Source of the DNA: Dryococelus australis
Taxonomy: Eukaryota; Arthropoda; Insecta; Phasmatodea; Phasmatidae
Direction: 5' to 3'
Length of the DNA: 64,000 bases
Assembly (NCBI GenBank): GCA_029891345.1
Contig: CM056998.1
Location: 170,214,332 to 170,278,331 of the forward strand
Part shown: piece after piece, positions 1 to 12,187 of the stretch
Layout of the letters: each line of letters opens with the position of its first letter
How positions within the stretch are numbered: the first letter of the stretch is position 1
Position numbers and translations under genes: made by a program
The notes under the pieces: model-generated
Seen by the model: the letters and a program-made list of their open reading frames with translations, nothing else
Databases searched by the model: none
What the model was told of the DNA's origin: nothing

Positions 1-900
1 GACTGGCATGATGGGAAGCTGGGGTCGACCTCCGTGTTGCGGTAGGTCGAACGTCTGTTATCTCCCGATAAGAGCGGGCCTCAAGCATCTAATACCTGCC
101 CTTGCTCCCTCAGAATAATCGATATAGTCCCGGTGTTTTCTATGTGCGGGAGAGTTTCCCCACCCACTCGAGTCTGCTTGCCATGGGAAGGACCGCCCGT
201 CGTGGCTGAGCGACAATTCTCTCTCTCTCAACTTTATACTGCGACGGGAAACTTGAAATGTTCCTTCACATGGGGTATGTCGTGTGCGGAGAGGCGGGCT
301 CCTATATTGAGACGCGGAAGTGCGAACTGATTCTTCATGTTCTCGCTTTGGGAGGAGATGTGTTGGAATCATGCACCGTGTCAGGGACGCAAGAGTTTGT
401 GTTCTAGGAAGTGCGTGTTTGTTGGTGTGCATAATAATTACTCGGGTTTTCTAATTGGTGGTTATCAGACGCGGGAGCTAACGTGAAGATTCCTCGAGCT
501 CTCGGTTTGAAAGTGAACTGGATGAGAGTAGGGCCGTTGTCTAATACTGAGTGTGTAACAATATGGCACGGCGATCACTTGGGAGTACATACTTTTAATG
601 CTTAGTGGATGTACGGAATTGTGACTGCTAATCTTCGCGCTCAGTATTTTGTACGAGGACCGACACAAGACTATTGTGAGTGCTCGAAACATTCCAAATC
701 ACGGTCAAGACACCGCATCAAGGAAGGACTCCAGAGAGTGAGTGCATTATCTACAGGGCACTCGGTGAGTGTTGGTCTAGACAAAATACTTGGTTAGCTT
801 TTTCTTTCACCTGTGTAGCGATTTTCCTCGGATTGTGATTGAGTTCCCGAAGGAGGCGCCGAAACTTGCCTCGTCATGTGCACTCGTACCGTTATCCGTT
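1..900. other. Unassigned, moderately GC-rich stretch
   Basis: This stretch is somewhat richer in G+C than the rest of the window. A 124-residue open frame lies on the minus strand (58-432), but it has no recognisable domain and is arginine/serine-rich in the way chance frames in GC-rich DNA are. Several GTGAGT-type donor-like hexamers occur between about 660 and 780. They could mark non-coding exons, but no acceptor or reading frame supports this. No repeat family found elsewhere in the window reaches into it. Confidence 0.3.
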
Positions 901-1515
901 ACTGACTGATGAGATGTGTGTGTGTGTGTGTATATTCATTTCCCCTGTGTATCTGGAAGCCTGGGCGTGACAGGAACTGGCTTTTACTTCCGTTTGAGGT
1001 GTCCTGGAGGTCACACTTGAGTGCTCCCATGTAACTGTCAAGCGTGGAAGAAGGACTTGGCGAAAGGAAGTCTTCTCTGCGAAATCAACTGTCATGCTGC
1101 AGTGTTCCAAGGCATGTATTGGTTGTATAGCTTACTTTATATATTTTTTAAATTCTGTTGTCGAATTCTTATAAATTTAAAAAACGTAAGAAACTTTGCA
1201 GTTTGCGTCACCTGCGAAATACAAGGGAAAAGTTTGCACAAAAAAAAATCACCTTTTAGCAGGGACTTTCGTTTGTAAATATCCAGAACAGTCGAAAATC
1301 TGAAGCTGGGATTTAATTCTGGACGCGATAATGTCGACCTTGTTTACTGATGTCGAGATGCTCGATAGGCGGCGTTTTATCTGGTGGATCGTGTGTAATC
1401 CTGGATAAATCAGGGAAAATTCCGGGCGTTATTTTATCATCGTAAGGCGTCTGTGGTTAGCAGCTTAGAGGGGACGATAAGTGTGCGTTGGATCCCGCAC
1501 CAAGCACTTGCATAC

Positions 1516-1765
1516 GCGGGGCCACGGTGGCTGAGCTGTTAGCCTGCTCGCCTCCCACCAAGACGATCCGGGTTCAATCCACTACCGAGTAACCCTGGTT
1601 TTTCGCAGTTGGGAATCGTGCCGGACGATGCCGTTGGTCGGTGGGTTTTCCCGGGGATCTCCCGTTTTCCCCGCCCCTTCATTCCGGCGCCGCTCCATAG
1701 TCACTTAAATCACCCACATCGGCTCTCAAGACCTCGATGTTAAGAGCCGTCCAAAGCTCTTCTAT
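1516..1765 (+). mobile_element. tRNA-derived SINE, copy 1
   Basis: The head is tRNA-like: an A-box-like stretch (GTGGCTGAGCTGTTAGCC) is followed by a B-box-like GGGTTCAATCC. The body carries the block GAATCGTGCCGGACGATG, also found at 21.3, 26.6 and 35.8 kb. The tail has the hairpin-forming pair GGCTCT...AGAGCC and ends near a TCTTC-like sequence. SINEs of this design are transcribed by RNA polymerase III and copied by LINE machinery. The family name is not known to me. The copy looks near full length. Confidence 0.8.
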
Positions 1766-1879
1766 TACTGACTTGCGTACGCACTGGGAGTGACAACTAT
1801 TTTCAATGAGTCTTTCTTCTGGGTGCGTTTTGCTTCGCCTTTGCGGTGAATTAAAATTAACGATCCCCGCGGAAGCCAT

Positions 1880-4118
1880 GTTTCAGATCTTTCTTTACAC
1901 CAGGTTGTTCAGTGATAAATATGTTCGTATATTCACGGGAATTTCACAGAAATGTACAGTTAATATAAGGAAATTCGATCCGTAATTATTATAAATAGAC
2001 AAAGTTGAGGTACGTAAATACAAAATACGAAACTTGTTATATTTTTGGTAGCTTTGGGTTTCGGGAACGAACATTGCCGAGTCTACGCGAAGTTTTCTTC
2101 GCCATCGTGACCGGAAAATTATGGTTTCTGCTGCAATTAAGATACCCACGCAACTTAAACCCATTCCTACAAACGTAAACCGTTAGCAACCAGTGAAACA
2201 TTACTAGAAAATGAAAAGGTTGCGTGTCTCACATTTCTAGAAGCAACGGACAGTATTTATACCGTGTTGATAGAAGGAAGTCGTAGGCAATTAGTAGCAA
2301 GAGTCGTGAACTATGAAGTTTTAGATTTATGTTCAAATCTCGCTCAAAATACGATTGCAACATCTTTAATGTGTGTTTTGTACACAGTGAAACACTCGCA
2401 TAACGAAAATTAAAGATGTTTACGTAATCTCTTCTTATTTTAAACCGGAAGTACACAAGAACTGACGTAAAATTTATAGAGGTTCACTGAAAAAACTGTG
2501 AAATGTACGGAATGTCTGTTATTGAGAAACCAGCATGTGTCCGTAATTTAAGGGAGTGCTCTGGAGAATTTGTTACCAGCACTTTTTTTTTTTGTAAAAT
2601 TACATAATTATTGTTGTTGCGCCTGCATTCTGGGTTGAAGTGAGTTCTTCACCCTTCTTCATCCCCGTGGTCTGTGATTCTCTTCATCGACCGGGCCATG
2701 TGCGCGGGTGGCTGCAGTTATTGAATCCCATCCCGGCGCCACCTCCCATTTACATGCCGTCCTCTCAACACTTCAAATTTAACCTCGGAAAAAAAAAAAA
2801 CAATTGCTTCGTTGTAACCTCTAATACAATTCGCTGAATACGTAACCGTTGTTTTGTCGAAAATAAATAGCCAAAAATGTAGAGTTAAAACAATCAACCA
2901 AAAAAACACGTTTTGAAAAAATACGTGGGCTAAACGTTGTCACGTATTTCTGCTGCAACACTCGCGTGATCCTCGAGGCATTCATTCCCAGTGACTCTGG
3001 CAGATTTCACAGATTGTAGTCGCCACGTGGCGATATTTTTGTGACCACTATTTCACAGATTCACCTGCCGGCACGACCTGTCACCAACACGCCTTGAAAG
3101 AGGTTCCGGATTCGAATCCTGGATTTGCCATTTACTTACATGATATGTGTGGTTTTTTTATACGCAGATTGGTATTTTGGATTTGTGAACCCTCAGATTT
3201 GTTTCCCGGTATAACACGGGAACATTATTAGCAATAATTAAAATATCACACTTGCGCAGCGATAGTATGGACATTACTTGCTCGTAAGCTTGTGACGTAA
3301 AGTTTAATTAAGTGCAAGAGGACGCTGGTCACTCTTTGACGTGACCCCGTGATCCTTCACCAGACGCTTTTTATTTTAGAAATTTATTCAAATACGTTAT
3401 CAGTGATTTTTTTGTAAGCCCTAATTGGAGCATGGCAGACGACAGCAGTCTCCATTTGAAATAAGGCTAGAGACGGTGGTTCTAAACTTGGACACGGAGT
3501 CACGTCTGCTCTCAGCAGCTTATCTCCACGCGTGGTCGTCGTCGAGTACACACTACGTGCACTCGCCTGACATGCTTTACAAGAACGTTACTCAAGCGCT
3601 GCATTGCAAAAAAAACTAACATCGTTTTTTCTGCTAAACTTGTGTCATTTCGCAATATTCACACTTATAATATGCAATACATAGATTTTTAATTGAAATT
3701 TATTTTTAAGTACAAATAATTTCTGGAGGGGAGTTAGTAAGTTTTTATTGCTTGCGTTCCAGATACAGTAAATGTGATTTTTATATGTGATAACCATAAG
3801 CAGGGATGACTTTGTTATACAGGGTTTTTCGCTGTTATTTACATTTCCTCCATTTCAAAAAGACTATTTGTAATGTTCTGTGGATCAGTTGGCACCACCG
3901 AATATCTTAAACATTCTATTTTTTGTCAACACACTCACCCCAACTTGTTACAAAGTGACCCCCGCTTACGGTGCGCAAAAACTACTTAGTTTAATTTTTT
4001 GACTATGTAAATGAGGACCTTTTTAGTCAAAAATAAACAGATGAACGAGTATAAAATAATGACGTTTTTTCTAGCAAGCGCCTTGAAAGGCGCTCGCCTT
4101 CCTTGCGTGAATTGCTTT
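1880..4118. other. AT-rich stretch without a recognisable gene
   Basis: No coding signal is seen. Part of it (about 2035-2130) resembles 53010-53090: both contain the sense GGGTTTCG followed by GAACGAAC/GCACGAAC and TTGCCGA. They are probably two old copies of one dispersed repeat. Short homopolymer runs occur at 2584 and 2790. A tRNA-like B box at about 3100-3125 is listed separately. Confidence 0.3.
3062..3135 (+). repeat. tRNA-like B-box fragment (possible SINE head)
   Basis: A good B-box match (GGATTCGAATCC, near 3107-3119) sits in a short GC-richer block flanked by AT-rich DNA. The upstream A box is weak and no SINE body follows. The likeliest reading is a truncated tRNA-derived SINE or an old tRNA pseudogene, not a working tRNA. 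Confidence 0.35.
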
Positions 4119-4120
4119 AT

Positions 4121-4461
4121 AGGCTGTTCGTGATTAAGTGAGCACTTATTAAGGCCCTCCAAAAAGGCTTTAACCCCTAATAAATGTATTTTATTGCAGT
4201 CTGAGACGTTAACTTTTTAGAGTTTAAAAATGTGTAGACTGTGTTTATTATAGCCCGTTGAAAAGTGAACACTTTTGAGGCCCTAGTTGTTTTTTTCTCT
4301 GAGCTACATTTTATAATTCAGCCCCCTTTTTAAATTAATATTGCCTTGTAAGTTATAAACACATCGAAAGTTAACTTTTAAGACTAGAATAAAATACATT
4401 CCTGGGCTACTGTTCAAAATAAGAGGGCTTTCAGAAGTGCTCACTTTACCCAGAATAGCCT
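4121..4461. mobile_element. MITE family M1, two abutting copies
   Basis: The left end (AGGCTGTTCGTGATTAAGTG) and the right end, read inverted (AGGCTATTCTGGGTAAAGTG), are the terminal repeats of the commonest MITE family in the window. A third end-like sequence begins near 4254 (CCCGTTGAAAAGTGAACACT). This suggests a right-truncated copy (4121 to about 4253) followed by a complete short-subfamily copy (about 4254-4461). There is no coding capacity. Ends flanked by TA would fit a Tc1/mariner-type mobiliser, but this is inference. Confidence 0.7.
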
Positions 4462-4943
4462 ATAGTCATATTGCAATGTTTACATTAAAAATTTGTGGAA
4501 AGGTAGAAATAAATTGAAAGGAGAAATTTAGCAGGGCCTATATCTCGCGTATTGAAAGCATCATTTCGGAGATTTAAAAAACGGCCAAGTAAGTCATTTT
4601 TTTTTTCAAACACTGATATTGTAAAATATGCTGTACGAAATTCTGCAAAAATTGAGTAAGGAACTACTGTAAACTTTTGTACATACTTCCTACCAGTAAA
4701 ACTATTCAAGAGCACAGTTGTCAGATCTGTGGTTCCCCGCCCAAGGGGGGGGGGGGGGTGGAGGTAGGAGTGCATGCCAGTGTCGTCCTTATCACTGGGC
4801 TATACATGCGCAAACTTTTCATATTTGAGACCAATAACATGTGCAGGGTAGGCGGCAAACTGTCAGAACAGGGCGCCGTTGCTAGGGTCTGTTTATCATC
4901 CGTAATGTTATATGTGGTTATAGTGACAGTTTTTTTTTTGTGT

Positions 4944-5001
4944 AGTTTATGAATAGGAAAAATAAAGTAGAAAGTTTATGAATAGGAAAAATAAAGTAGA
5001 A
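4944..5001. repeat. 29-bp tandem duplication
   Basis: The unit starting AGTTTATGAATAGGAAAAAT occurs twice head to tail with a 29-bp period and no differences. This is probably a recent slippage or repair duplication. It follows a T run and has no evident function. Confidence 0.9.
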
Positions 5002-7030
5002 CATCATTGCAACTGCTCGACGTCCATGCTTGCAGGGGAAGTATTTACTTATCTGCGTAATGCTTCTTTCCCTCATATCTTTTTCTCCTGCAGAGATCCT
5101 ACAGCGTTTTCATCACTTATCTACTTCGCTAATACCCTGCCTGTGAAGTTACGGGTTATCTCCATTTCCCTTTTGCTTGCAGGATTATAGTTTTCGCTGT
5201 CTTGGGACCACATTTCTTTTCCCCATCCTCGTCGCGGCCATATCAGATGAGCGATTGTTAGTCTTCTCCAAGATTGTATTCTTTACTTCTCGCAGTTATT
5301 CTAATTACTTCGCTTTCGTGTATGCTCTAGTCTGGAGATGTGGCTCGAACAACATATGCATTCCATGTCTAATATTTTAATTTTATTTTTGAATTTTGTT
5401 GGTTACGAACCTTTTGTCCCGTACGTTGCTGGTTCAGTAATGACCATTTTTTGCATTAATGTTCATGCTTAATGATGATGACCAGAGTATCCTGTTAAGC
5501 ACACTGGTTGCTGTTTTGCCGTTACACCGTGTGTTTGTGACTCGTGACGAAATTAAAGCTGATGCCTGTTAACAAAAAAAAACAGTTGTGAAGTATACTA
5601 AAGATTAGTACTATAAAACAAAAGGTATTATATGTTAACACATAAGTGCGTTTGTATTTTATTAAGGAAATATACCGAAACTTAGATACTTTAACCGAAA
5701 ATAAAAAGATTCATTTACAGTAATACCTTAACCAAAAATGAAAGACTCATAACAGACAGTAGAGAACTGCGGGGTTGTCTCTGATATAGGCGTACTAATT
5801 GATGACAGCGGAAAATGTCTCCCGCCATATTCGTAGTTGTTCTGTGATGTCGTAATTAAATTTCTGTAATTGTTTTCTTTCAACTAAATTCTTTTCAGTG
5901 TTTCGATAGGTTAATGGCTGTATACTAAAACCGGTAGTACTTGTGTTAATTTTACTAAAACGAGAAGATGCAGTTGTCTCTGCAGGGAGGTTTGTAGTTC
6001 AAACTAGACTTACTGTTGCGTCTCGGCGAAAATTATTAAGTGCACGTTATTCGGAATAATCAACCCTCTACAGACCACATCATAATTGGAAAATGGTGCC
6101 AAAATTGTATAGACACAAATTATTATTCCATATAATTTGAACTATCACAAATTTACTAGTAGACATGTTTTAAACATCTAAGTGTCAAAAATTTTTATGG
6201 TGCGCCGTCTATCACAGGGTTTTGCATAGCGTAGTCGTACAAAAATATTAGAGAAAGAGGCTTTAAGGGGAGCTGAGAACCAGTGCTGCTTAGAAAACTG
6301 CCAGCCAACGACATCTGTAAATATTGTTTAGAAACTATTCGTGATGCCACATGGCAACTGCCGGCATTATTCAAAATTATATGCTGGTGAATCTGTGTAA
6401 TAACTTCGCTAGTAAATTCCAGAATTTAAATGTAAAAAAAATCAGTATAAATTCTTATCGTATTTAAAAATTTATTTCCCCGAAATATTTCTCTCGTAAA
6501 AATGTATTTCCAACCAAAATATACCCCAACTAAAGAAAGATCGCGATGTTAAGTTGTCACACTGAAATTTTGCCGTACAGAAGGATTGGTGGACGACAGA
6601 TTGTTGTGAATCGCTTTCAAATGACGGACGTAAAACCAGATGGATGGCTGCCGGACGGACGGACGACTGACGGATGATGGACTATTGAGAGTCCGCCTTA
6701 AGAATATAGAAAATGATACCAAAGGGACAACACATAGTATTGGTGTGTGCTCAGTGTAATAATAGTCTCGTACTAGGGATTTCCAACACACCTATTTGCT
6801 CTGTTTTCATTCGTATTTATTGTAAATGGAATATAATTTATATTTAAAATATAAGTAAAAGTTGCATTTAACCAAAAATGAGGTACTTTTATGTCAGCAC
6901 AAGTATAAAACGCTTCTGATACATGGCATATTTAGGAAGCAAACATGCCGTACATGTTGTGTATGATTTTTCGAAGGTTTGTTTCGAAAAGTGTAAAGAA
7001 AGAGCCAGTTGACTTTAGTAAGGTTTATTC
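5002..7030. other. AT-rich stretch without a recognisable gene
   Basis: Only short chance frames are present. A small (GGAC)n-like run lies near 6650-6670 (GGACGGACGGACG). No terminal inverted repeats, tRNA boxes or repeats shared with other parts of the window were found. Confidence 0.3.
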
Positions 7031-7345
7031 TTCTCAGGTTTAGGAAGAAAATGAGATTTCCTGTGGGAAAGTTTGGCGTAGGGAAATGTTCCACCACTAG
7101 ATGCGCAGTGTTCCAAAAGGTAACTTTTAATTATGATATTAATCTACGTGAACGATAAAAGAGAAAGATTTTACTTAGTTAGAAATATATTTTATATGAT
7201 TATTGCAGTCATCCTGTTTTTTAACGTAGGGAATAGAGAAAATCGGGTACACATGCCACACTAGCGCTTACCTAGTGACGGAAAATGTTGTTTGCCAAAC
7301 TTTTGACATTGATCTCCCCAACGTGAGTAGAAGTAACCTTGACTA
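7005..7345 (+). repeat. Dispersed repeat R1, copy 1
   Basis: This aligns with 13512-13855 in the same orientation. Shared blocks include GCGCAGTGTTCCAAAAGGTAAC, written here as positions 7100-7122, then ATGATTATTGCA, ACACTAGCGCTTA and CCAAACTTTT. Divergence is moderate with small indels. No terminal inverted repeat was found, so the kind of element, or a segmental duplication, is unresolved. Confidence 0.75.
7038..7119 (+). other. Exon-like cassette, copy 1
   Basis: An 82-nt segment is bounded by a pyrimidine-rich acceptor-like TTCTTCTCAG and a donor-like AAAAG/GTAAC. One frame is open and ends in the residues RCAVFQK, as in the second copy at 13542-13621. Similarity between the two loci continues for about 220 bp past the donor, to near 7340, and some way upstream. 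The unit is therefore a genomic duplication or a dispersed element carrying a possible exon. The protein family is not recognised, and a non-coding repeat with fortuitous splice signals remains possible. Confidence 0.4.
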
Positions 7346-7989
7346 TAGTGCCGTTGCATGGACAGGGCGGTGACTGTGTTGGGCAGGTTCAGTCAACGAG
7401 CATATAAGTACCATAGACGTCGCTCAAGTCAAAGCAGTGGAACGCTTTTTTTTTTTTTTACCCTGTTCAAACGTGCCAATGCCAAAACAAAAAAAACAAA
7501 ATGTGTTCACGGGTTGGCACTACTACACATGAACAGTTTTCTGTATAACATTTCAATCGTTTAATTCCACCCATTTAAGTAAAAATGTGTTAAATATTCA
7601 CATTGAAAATATGTAGAATTACATCCAAAAATAAACGGCCACTGTCAAGTGTCGGTACACAACACCAAATCGTTGGTAATACACCTAACTAGCTCACATC
7701 ATCGGCAATGCACGGCCATGCGACATGACCCTCACATCGCCTCCAATATCGTAAATGGAAATAAGGGCTTACTTAAATCATTGTACTTAAATCTCTACAA
7801 TTTAATCAATATAACAATATTTCTATTTTCAATTGGGTTGAAAAATATTCATACAACGATAGGCAGTTTATTTACATTATATCACATTTAAATAATTGTC
7901 TGCTTTTATATTGCCGATATTGCACTGGGCAATTAAACAAAATCGAATCGGAGATGATATAAGCGTTCTGTTTACTCCTATCCAGTGTG

Positions 7990-8240
7990 TAGTGGTTGGG
8001 TTCTGTATCCGCCACTGCGCTACGGGGCGGTAAGACAATAGCAGCGACGGGAGTGTCTGGCCGGCGGCCAACCCGCGCCGGAAGAGATTGTGAAACGGCC
8101 GCGGGAGGGAAGTCGCCCCAGGCGGAGCCGCAACTGCGCATGCGCGACCAGGAACTACAGTTGAAACTGTAGGAAGCCGAGCCCGCCTTGGTACAGCGCT
8201 GCAGTTGCAATGATGAGATAAACAGGATGCTGTGGTCGCG
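7990..8240. promoter_or_regulatory. CpG-rich patch with NRF1-like palindrome
   Basis: A roughly 250-bp island of high G+C with many CpGs sits inside AT-rich DNA. It contains the palindrome TGCGCATGCGCG at 8135-8146, which matches the consensus site of the NRF1/Ewg family. CpG-rich DNA plus such a site is typical of broad promoters. No TATA box, transcript or adjacent first exon could be recognised, and a 124-residue minus-strand frame through it (7872-8246) looks like a by-product of base composition. Confidence 0.3.
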
Positions 8241-8249
8241 GGTCAAATT

Positions 8250-9198
8250 GTCCCTGATAAGTTTTTACTAGATTTGTGAGGCTATTCCTTAAGGTAAATG
8301 AGATTAAATAACACGACTCGTAGCGGCGAAAAATTGTATATAAAAAGGTATTTTTAAAATCACTTTATTTGAAAATATCTTAAGCTAATTGAGAATAAAT
8401 AACAAATGCAATGGTAGTGTGTTCTGCTGAATGGCGATAAATGTTTAAATATTATGTTTGTACTGCCACCCCTCCCTTCCCCCTAATTATGAACAAAGGG
8501 GGGTGCCTATGTTATTGCATTAAATTGTGTAACCGTGAGCTGTAATCCATTTGTTTCGCGAGTTCGCCTTTTCCCTTGAAACGAGACACAAAGTTTTGAT
8601 TCAAGGTGCAGCACAACGCTTGGCAGATATGCAGGCTATTTCGCAGGCACGCCGTATTTTATCAATTAATGGAAGTTACGATTCTAGCTATCCACGCATT
8701 TTTGAAACCTTCAATCGGTAAACCACTATACTGCAGTCTGTTGTTTTTATCTCGCGGAGTTGTGATATAGGTACTTAAATAGAAGTACTTTAAAACCTTT
8801 TGCTTTAAATTTTCTTACAGTCCTCGATAATTGATTGATAATGAGTTTTGTCGTGCGTTTAATCTCATTTACATAAAAACATCACAGATTTGAAAACAAA
8901 TGTCGGAGACAGTCTGTATGTCTGGCTCGCGGTTTAGACACTTTTGAATTCAACTTTTGTAAATAAACTCCCCGCTCCTGACTGAACATACTTAACATAA
9001 TCCTCGACTAATATTGTAAGCCATTCAGGAGAAGTATTTTCATTTATTAATGTGTTTTTTTTACATCGCTTGCAAATTAAATTTGTTTCAGTTAAACCCC
9101 CTTAATAATAAGCATTTCCTCAATTTTAACGTATGTAGGTTTGTTACGATTTCACATTTACTGTCGACTCATTAGGTCATACAAGTGTTAATTTGTAT
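8250..9198. other. AT-rich stretch without a recognisable gene
   Basis: No long frame, repeat pair or RNA signal is seen. The only notable items are short C-rich runs near 8467-8485 and simple A/T runs. Confidence 0.3.
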
Positions 9199-9621
9199 AA
9201 GCTATTCACGATATAATGAGCACTTTTGAAAGCCCTGCTTAAGATCTACTTGTATGCACGTTGTGTGTTTTTCCGCCTTATGTAAGATTAACATTGTCAC
9301 GGGCGTCATCACTTTATTCATGCGTCGGTCAAGTTAAACTGGGAAATTATTAGAAAAGCAAATATTTTACAAATGTGCTAATTTTTACACGTTGACGCAT
9401 AAAAAAAAAACAGAAAGCGAAAGAAATTATTTACTTTAATAGGAATGGTTACCTAACATTTCTTATTCAACGTTAATTTCTGGAACTACTTTCCCATTCA
9501 TCGTTACCAACTTAACTGGGAGCATGTCACCCTGTGCACCCGTTAAAATATATGCAGGTAGGAGCAGTGACTTTTTCTAAGGTTTATTTCGAAAGTGCTC
9601 TCTTTATCGTGAACAGCCTTT
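9199..9621 (+). mobile_element. MITE family M1, long subfamily
   Basis: The inverted ends start GCTATTCACGATATAATGAG on the left and, read inverted, AGGCTGTTCACGATAAAGAG on the right. The interior (cold-spot sequence ATTCATGCGTCGGTCAAGTT) is shared with copies at 37978, 41566, 55280 and 56600. It has no coding capacity and is about 420 bp long, the normal size of this subfamily here. Confidence 0.85.
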
Positions 9622-11218
9622 ATATTGGCGGGTTGGTAGTGTTAATTCACGAACCAGTTACAGATGGTCAACACGATATAGGGGATCGGACACGCGTATA
9701 ATTGGTAGGCTTGAAGGCTTCTTGTAAAGTCTTGGCACAGTCGGGCGTGACGATCTAATAGTACTAGGCCTATATTTAATGTAATATTTGAGTGTCAATA
9801 AAATGTTAATAACTGAATTTTTTACGAAGTTACGGTAGCGCTTACACACAGTCACCCATTGCGTATAATTTTCAGTGCAGAAAGTAGAAAACCCCATTTG
9901 GTGGTAATGGTTGCTATATTTAAATAAAACGCACTATACTATACGCGAATTAATTTTGTATTTTTGAAAGCCATAAATCAAAAGGTATCTAAAAATTCAA
10001 ACGACCACAATTTCATCTGTCGAATGAATGTTTCATAATTGATATTCTAAGTACGTTTACGTTTAATCATAACTATTCTGTGGTATAAAAATGCTACATT
10101 TTTATTGCCGATTTCACTATTAGTGGAACATTTTGAGCGCTCTATCCATCTGAATTTTTGCTCACTGTACTCTTACATTGTTTGGTGAATCTCCTTTTAT
10201 AGTTATGAATAAATATCACGAAACTTAATTTCTCAAATTAACTTCTTTATGTTCCCTAAATTGTACTTGCATGCGAGATGAGACTTTGATACTACAACTT
10301 ACGATGTTCTTTTGTCTCCTTTCTAGGAAAAAACAACTGTCACTGTATCCACATGTGTATCAAGTAACAGTGTAAGAATCTTAAAAACAACTTAGATCTA
10401 TTTTTATTACGCCAGTTAAATGTGTAAAAAAATTCGTTCTGAATATTGAAGATTCTATACGGCGTTAAGATATTACATATGCTTGAATTTCCTGCCAGCG
10501 CGTCAGTGCATTTCTAGACAGGCGTTTTTTTCTTCTCGGCGTTTGGTTTCTGAATTTGTGAGGCTCCCGCCCACCTGCGACTTCTTTCTACGTTCCAGGC
10601 AGAGAAGCGTGGGAGCCATAAGAGCCACACTACCACGGGCATCAAGTGCGCCATCGCCGCTACACGCAAGTCTTTGAGCCGGCGTGCAGTGTTCCACTTC
10701 GCACTGCGTGTACCTGCGGCACTTTCAGCGATGGCCCTGTTATTTTATTGGTGGAAAGTTTGTAGGCAGGTTCAATGCATGGTCCGTGAGTAGACCTGCA
10801 CGTATCTGACGCGTAGATTCCAATGTGGGTGACGTCTTGAAAGTACTTAACAGCCCTCGTCCGAAGTGTGTGTTCGTTTCGTAGACCAGCACGTTTAATA
10901 GTTTCGCTGAAAAAACTTGAATTACTGACACTCTTGCAACGCAATTCAAGGGCCAGAGCTAGGCGAGGGCCTTAAGGTTCGACTTCATCTCTTTTACAGA
11001 CATTCTTCATTTTCGCGTCATAATGTCGGATCCATAGGAATTACTAGCAATGTGCGATTATAGAACATTTACATTTTACGAGTTGTTTAAAATTTTCGTG
11101 CGTAATTTTAATTGTGTGTAATCTGCTTGTTGTAAAAAGTTGAGAAAATATTTATATTTTATTTATAAGTTCCTGCATTTTTGCAAGCAGGAAATAATGC
11201 ACAGTGCAAATTATATAT
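9622..11218. other. Unassigned stretch
   Basis: The first kilobase is AT-rich with no signal. Between about 10490 and 10950 base composition rises and short overlapping frames (64-94 residues) open on both strands, none with a recognisable domain. A segment near 9945-9985 matches, in inverse orientation, about 35 bp at 14372-14405 just inside the left end of the pogo element (shared core AATTTTGTATTTTTGAAAGC). It is possibly a remnant of a related element. Confidence 0.3.
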
Positions 11219-11456
11219 AGACTGTTCACGGTAAAGTGAGCACTTTTGAGGCTCTAGTTACTTTTCCCTTTCAGCCATTTTTTATCCTTTATAATCACCT
11301 TTTTAAGTAAATATTGCTATGCAAATAGTAAACACAGTGTTTATATTCTACCGCAATCAAATGTTAACGTCTGAGGCTAAAGTAAAATATATTTATTGGC
11401 TATTATTCTAGAGGAAAAGGCTTTCGAAAGTGCTCACTTTACCATGAATACCCTAT
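11219..11456 (+). mobile_element. MITE family M1, short subfamily
   Basis: A 238-bp element with ends CTGTTCACGGTAAAGTGAGC and, inverted, AGGGTATTCATGGTAAAGTG. The interior includes AAACACAGTGTTTAT, shared in inverse orientation with the copies at 43739 and 48949. It is flanked by TATA-rich DNA. Non-coding. Confidence 0.85.
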
Positions 11457-12091
11457 ACAAAAGTGTTAAACTATTAAATTGTTAATTTTCTATTATCAAA
11501 CATTTCCAGTAATGCAATGCCTCTGAAAGTGAAATGATGGCACGAGAACGAAGAATGTCTACAAAAGGGACGAAGCGGAGACATAATGGACTGTCGCCCA
11601 TGAATGGATAGAATGGCCAGTCGTAGTCTGCCAAGTGCATGAGAGAGTACGGCAGGCCCGCGCTGTCGCTGGACCGCCCTCTGCCGCTGGCGAATATCGA
11701 CCTGGGGCTCGCTAGGCCGACCGTGACCTACATTCTGCGCCTAAAGTTGCCGGGAGAATTTCCTGCACGAACCTGGAGAGAGGGGTTCGACGTCATTTAC
11801 ACTGGCGCGTAGCTATCATCTTCCCTTTGTCGCTCTCCGCCCCGCATCACAGGAGAGTCGTGTACTTCCGGGTGAACCTCGTGTATGGCCAGGGATTTAT
11901 CTTTCCGGCTTCTAGGGTCATAATCACTTGTCATCGCGCCTTCCCCTGACCCGTATGCCATCTCACCAGATGAATCTGTCTTTACAATGTTATAAAATAT
12001 GAGCAAGTTCCCACCTAATGCAGGGTCGACATACCCGAGGTAAGAAACTGGAACCAAGTCGAGCCGGTTTAACTGGCTGATTTTACACTAA
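11457..12091. other. Unassigned, GC-richer stretch
   Basis: From about 11520 to 12060 the DNA is less AT-rich than its surroundings, with a minus-strand frame of 86 residues (11797-12057) that has no recognisable domain. It may be an old exon or repeat. Nothing in the sequence decides. Confidence 0.25.
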
Positions 12092-12187
12092 CGCGAACTT
12101 TACCCCGAGGCTAATGTTTAACCCCGAGGCGAGTTTTTTAAACCTGGGGCGGATTTTCAACCCCGGGGTGAATTTTCCCCCAACGGC
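12092..12187. repeat. Degenerate 19-20 bp tandem repeat
   Basis: About five imperfect units of 18-20 bp follow one another, each with an AT-rich half (TTT-containing) and a C/G-run half (ACCCCGAGG, CCTGGGG, CCCCGGGG and so on). The regular alternation is clear by eye. No function is evident. Confidence 0.7.
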
